From NCBI GenBank assembly GCA_902494375.1, contig CABUTL010000052.1:1-7949 (forward strand): a stretch of 7,949 nucleotides of DNA. Reading direction: 5' to 3'. Positions 5,303 to 7,949 of this stretch are shown here, one piece after another. The notes beneath the pieces are model-generated. The model did not search any database and was not told the DNA's origin. It saw nothing but the letters and a program-made list of their open reading frames with translations. Both the position numbers and the translations under genes were made by a program. Position 1 is the first letter of the stretch; each line of letters begins with the position of its first letter. This DNA comes from an uncultured Collinsella sp. GTDB lineage: Bacteria; Actinomycetota; Coriobacteriia; Coriobacteriales; Coriobacteriaceae.

Positions 5303-6214
5303 ATGAACAACGGGTTGTTTACGTACTTAGCAGCATTGCTATTGTTTGGCTCCAACGGCATCATCGCCGCCGCCATCGCACTGCCGAGCTCCGATATCGT
5401 GCTACTGCGCACGTTTTTGGGCGCCCTCTCGCTTGTCACTATCCTTGCCATCACCCAACGCCATAAACTGCAGGCGCCATCTCGTCCCCGCGAAGCCGCA
5501 GCACTCCTTCTCTCGGGAGCCGCGCTGGGCGCCAGCTGGATTTTTCTGTTCCGCGCCTACCAGACGATCGGCGTCGGCGTATCCTCGCTGCTGTACTACT
5601 GTGGCCCCATCATTGTCATGGCGCTCTCCCCACTCATCTTTGGTGAAAAACTGACCGGCAGCAAAATCGCCGGGTTTATCGCCGTCGCCTGCGGTGCTTT
5701 TCTCATTGCAGCACAAGGTCTAGGCGGCAATATGCCCATTGCGGGTATCGTCTGCGGTATCGCCTCGGCATTTTGCTATGCGCTGATGGTCATCGCTAGC
5801 AAGGGTGCGCCGCACATCGAAGGTCTCGAGAACTCCGCGCTCCAGGTGAGCGCCGCTTTTGTGACCGCGCTGGTCCTCACGCTCATCACGCAGGGCGCTC
5901 CCTCATTCCTGTCCGCCGGTGTCGCCGCCAGCATTGATTGGCGCGCCGTCGTCATGCTCGGCGTCGTCAACACCGGACTCGGTTGTCTGCTCTACTTTAG
6001 TGCCGTCGCCAAACTGCCCGTGCAGACCGTCGCGGTCGTCGGCTACCTCGAGCCGCTTTCGGCCGTCGTGTTCTCGGCCGTCCTTTTGGGCGAAGCCATA
6101 ACACCGGTCCGCCTGATGGGTGCCGCGCTTATCATCGGCGGCGCGATTTTTTGCGAACTCGCCGGCAAACGTGCAAGCGCCAAGGCTGGCATCGCCCAGA
6201 CAGCGCGTGCTTAA
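5303..6214 (+). CDS. EamA/DMT-family transporter (10 membrane helices)
   Basis: This 303-residue inner-membrane protein belongs to the drug/metabolite transporter superfamily, EamA group, whose members mostly export amino acids, nucleosides or other small metabolites. It shows the internal duplication of the family. The first half (about residues 1-140) ends with RAYQTIGVGVSSLLYYCGPIIVMALSPLIFGEKLT. The second half (about 148-292) ends with AVAKLPVQTVAVVGYLEPLSAVVFSAVLLGEAIT and a last helix MGAALIIGGAIFCELAG. Each half has about five hydrophobic helices, and the C-terminus is short and basic (KRASAKAG). The ATG is chosen because GAGGGG lies about ten bases upstream; another ATG at 5293 is out of frame. 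Divergence from a LysR gene with a shared dyad suggests LysR-controlled export. The substrate cannot be read from sequence; the nearby alanine aminotransferase makes an amino acid possible, but that is a guess. Confidence 0.92.
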   Translation: MNNGLFTYLAALLLFGSNGIIAAAIALPSSDIVLLRTFLGALSLVTILAITQRHKLQAPSRPREAAALLLSGAALGASWIFLFRAYQTIGVGVSSLLYYCGPIIVMALSPLIFGEKLTGSKIAGFIAVACGAFLIAAQGLGGNMPIAGIVCGIASAFCYALMVIASKGAPHIEGLENSALQVSAAFVTALVLTLITQGAPSFLSAGVAASIDWRAVVMLGVVNTGLGCLLYFSAVAKLPVQTVAVVGYLEPLSAVVFSAVLLGEAITPVRLMGAALIIGGAIFCELAGKRASAKAGIAQTARA

Positions 6215-6247
6215 TAGCCCTGCTCTGAAATGCTACCTGCGTATATG

Positions 6248-6271
6248 AATAATCCCCAGATAGGGATTATT
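6248..6271. promoter_or_regulatory. Perfect 9-bp dyad between eamA and kup (operator or weak terminator)
   Basis: AATAATCCC (6248-6256) and GGGATTATT (6263-6271) form a perfect inverted repeat around CAGATA. It lies 33 bases after the EamA stop codon, so it could be a terminator, but no T-run follows (GTCTAAAAC) and the outer pairs are A-T. It is also about 40 bases upstream of the likely kup -10 box, a place suited to a dimeric regulator. The repeat is seen; both roles are inferred. Confidence 0.5.
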
Positions 6272-6309
6272 GTCTAAAACACCCCGATGTGCCAAACTGC
6301 TCTTATATG

Positions 6310-6315
6310 TATAAA
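6310..6315 (+). promoter_or_regulatory. Candidate -10 box for kup
   Basis: TATAAA sits in the AT-rich stretch CTTATATGTATAAAG, about 55 bases upstream of the kup GTG codon. No good -35 is visible at the right distance. Transcription from here would begin just before the leader hairpin at 6327-6350. Confidence 0.4.
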
Positions 6316-6326
6316 GATGGCATAAA

Positions 6327-6350
6327 GGTCTACTGCTCTTGGCAGAGACC
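6327..6350 (+). other. Strong hairpin in the kup leader
   Basis: GGTCT-A-CTGC-TCTTG-GCAG-AGACC folds into a 9-bp stem with one bulged A and a 5-base loop. It ends nine bases before the AAGGGAG ribosome binding site (6359-6365). There is no T-run, so it is not a terminator. It would sit near the 5' end of the transcript if the -10 at 6310 is right, and could protect the mRNA or be part of a control element. It does not resemble the c-di-AMP (ydaO) riboswitch that often precedes potassium transporter genes. Confidence 0.5.
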
Positions 6351-6370
6351 GGATGTCTAAGGGAGTCCAC

Positions 6371-7949
6371 GTGGCACACAACAAGCTGGAGGCAAGCCTC
6401 CAAGACCAGCATAGTCAGGGCGGGCATGGCGCCATCCCCCTCTCCGCTGGCATGTTGCTCGTAACGCTCGGCGTCGTCTATGGTGACATCGGCACGAGCC
6501 CCATGTACACCATGAAATCAATCGTCGCCAACAACGGCGGCATCGGTACCGTCAGCGAGGACATGATCCTGGGCGCGCTTTCGCTCGTCATCTGGACCAT
6601 GACGCTCGTGACCACGGTCAAGTACGTGGTAATCGCCATGAAGGCCGACAACCACAACGAAGGCGGCATCTTCGCCCTGTTCAGCCTCGTACGCAAGGTG
6701 GCACCATGGCTGATTCTGCCCGCCATGATCGGCGGTGCGGCACTGCTTGCCGACGGCATCCTCACCCCCGCCGTCACGGTCACCACAGCCATCGAGGGTC
6801 TGCGCACCATCGAATGGGGCCATGCGCTTTTGGGTGACGGCCAGACTAACGTCATCATTATTACCATCATCATTATCTGCGGCCTATTTGCCATGCAGCG
6901 CGCCGGTACCTCGTCGATCGGTAAGCTCTTCGGCCCGCTCATGACGCTGTGGTTCCTGTTCCTGGCGGGCGCCGGCCTGTTCAACATGCTCGGCAACCTG
7001 TCCATCTTGCGCGCGCTCAACCCCATCCGCGGCATTATGTTCCTGTTCTCGCCCATCAACCATTCGGGCATTATGGTGCTCGGCTTTGTCTTCCTGTCGA
7101 CAACCGGTGCCGAGGCACTCTACTCGGACATGGGCCACGTGGGCAAGGCAAACATCTATGCATCCTGGCCATTTGTTAAGGCGGCCCTTATCCTCAACTA
7201 TCTGGGTCAGGGAGCTTGGCTACTCGCCAATAACTCCAACCCCCAGATGCTCGCGATGGATATCGTTAACCCGTTCTATATGATGCTTCCCGAGCCCCTG
7301 CGCCCCTTTGCCATTGTGCTTTCGGCCGTGGCGGCCATCATCGCCTCGCAGGCGCTCATCACCGGCTCGTTCTCGCTGGTATCCGAGGCAACGCGCCTCA
7401 ACCTTATGCCGCACCTGCGCATCCACTACCCCAGCGACACCAAGGGTCAGCTCTATATTCCGCTCGTCAACAACATCATGTGGGTCGGCTGCATCTTCAT
7501 CGTGCTGCTGTTCCAGAACTCCGAGCGCATGGAAAGCGCCTATGGCCTCGCCATCACCGTGACCATGCTCATGACCACCACGCTGCTGACGAGCTATATC
7601 GCCGGCATCCTCAAGCACAAGCTGGGCGCCTGCATCTTTGCCCTGCTCTTTGGTGCCATTGAGCTGTGCTTCTTCGCTTCGTGCCTCACCATGTTCTTTG
7701 ACGGCGGCTACGTCATGATCTTCCTGGCCGCACTGCTGTTCGGCCTTATGTATGTGTGGCGTCGCGGCACCGCCATCGAGCGCACGCAGACGATTCTGCT
7801 GCCCGTCTCCAAGTACATCGACCAGCTCAACCGCCTGCGCAATGACGAGACCTACCCCGTGCTCGCCGACAATCTGGTGTTCCTCACCAATAGCCCCGAC
7901 CCGCTCACGCTCGACCGCGACGTGCTCTATTCCATCTTGGACAAGCATC
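6371..7949 (+). CDS. kup: Kup/HAK-type potassium uptake transporter, partial (C-terminus beyond the window)
   Basis: Kup proteins take up K+, probably with H+, across the cytoplasmic membrane. The 526 visible residues carry the family signatures in order: GVVYGDIGTSPMYT (34-47), HNEGGIFALF (95-104), LADGILTPAVTVTTAIEGL (126-144), then STTGAEALYSDMGHVG, NYLGQGAWLL, ALITGSFSLVSEATRLNLMPHL and ESAYGLAITVTML. About 12 hydrophobic helices are present, and the soluble C-terminal domain is starting when the sequence ends. E. coli Kup is 622 residues, so roughly 100 are missing. The start is a GTG five bases after AAGGGAG. An ATG at 6452 would remove 27 residues but is placed right at the first helix and lacks a ribosome binding site. 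The N-terminal 27 residues are polar and not a signal peptide. The gene is codirectional with the EamA gene but 156 bases downstream with its own likely promoter, so an operon is unlikely. Confidence 0.96.
   Translation, partial: MAHNKLEASLQDQHSQGGHGAIPLSAGMLLVTLGVVYGDIGTSPMYTMKSIVANNGGIGTVSEDMILGALSLVIWTMTLVTTVKYVVIAMKADNHNEGGIFALFSLVRKVAPWLILPAMIGGAALLADGILTPAVTVTTAIEGLRTIEWGHALLGDGQTNVIIITIIIICGLFAMQRAGTSSIGKLFGPLMTLWFLFLAGAGLFNMLGNLSILRALNPIRGIMFLFSPINHSGIMVLGFVFLSTTGAEALYSDMGHVGKANIYASWPFVKAALILNYLGQGAWLLANNSNPQMLAMDIVNPFYMMLPEPLRPFAIVLSAVAAIIASQALITGSFSLVSEATRLNLMPHLRIHYPSDTKGQLYIPLVNNIMWVGCIFIVLLFQNSERMESAYGLAITVTMLMTTTLLTSYIAGILKHKLGACIFALLFGAIELCFFASCLTMFFDGGYVMIFLAALLFGLMYVWRRGTAIERTQTILLPVSKYIDQLNRLRNDETYPVLADNLVFLTNSPDPLTLDRDVLYSILDKH

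Noticed and set aside
6215..6370. c-di-AMP (ydaO) riboswitch before kup
   Set aside because: The conserved ydaO segments are not present and the space between dyad, promoter and ribosome binding site is too short.
7220..7948. A 242-codon open frame on the minus strand opposite kup, and a second at 6478-7071
   Set aside because: Both mirror conserved Kup coding sequence, have unnatural composition (Glu/Gly/His- or Met/Pro-rich) and show no motif.

Overview
The window looks like chromosomal DNA from a high-GC anaerobic actinobacterium. Coriobacteriia, and Collinsella in particular, is my best guess. The grounds are GC-rich third codon positions, strong AAGGAG(G)-type ribosome binding sites, frequent GTG starts, and the gene content. 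The taxonomic call is an inference from style and remembered families, not from any search. I see no rRNA, tRNA, CRISPR array, insertion sequence or phage gene.

Layout from left to right: (1) positions 1-385, minus strand, the N-terminal part of an acidic protein that ends in a basic helical and possibly winged-helix segment. (2) 525-1952, minus, a DHA2-type major facilitator efflux pump whose last 20 codons look frameshifted. (3) 2158-2568, plus, a short peptide deformylase of the variant class with Asn in place of the usual motif-1 Gln. (4) A 14-bp hairpin at 2584-2619 that can terminate the two convergent genes beside it. (5) 2644-4164, minus, an AlaA-type alanine aminotransferase fused behind an XRE helix-turn-helix domain. 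(6) 4327-5184, minus, a LysR-family regulator. (7) 5303-6214, plus, an EamA/DMT transporter divergent from that regulator. (8) 6371 to the right edge, plus, a Kup-type potassium transporter cut off by the window.

The most interesting locus is the XRE-AlaA gene. The catalytic part starts at an internal Met that has its own strong ribosome binding site, and from there to the stop is 405 residues, the length I recall for free-standing E. coli AlaA. One gene may therefore give both a DNA-binding aminotransferase and a free enzyme. Its promoter region carries four exact copies of GTTCAATT in both orientations, two of them forming a perfect 20-bp palindrome. This is what an autoregulatory operator would look like. 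The simplest model is a PLP enzyme that senses pyruvate, alanine or glutamate status and controls its own transcription. The LysR regulator and divergent EamA transporter next door could handle export of a related amino acid or metabolite, but that link rests on proximity alone.

The other noncoding stretches are all shorter than 300 bases. They hold likely promoters (two perfect TATAAT -10 boxes), a LysR-type dyad, a hairpin that could mask the efflux-pump ribosome binding site, and a leader hairpin plus a separate dyad upstream of kup.
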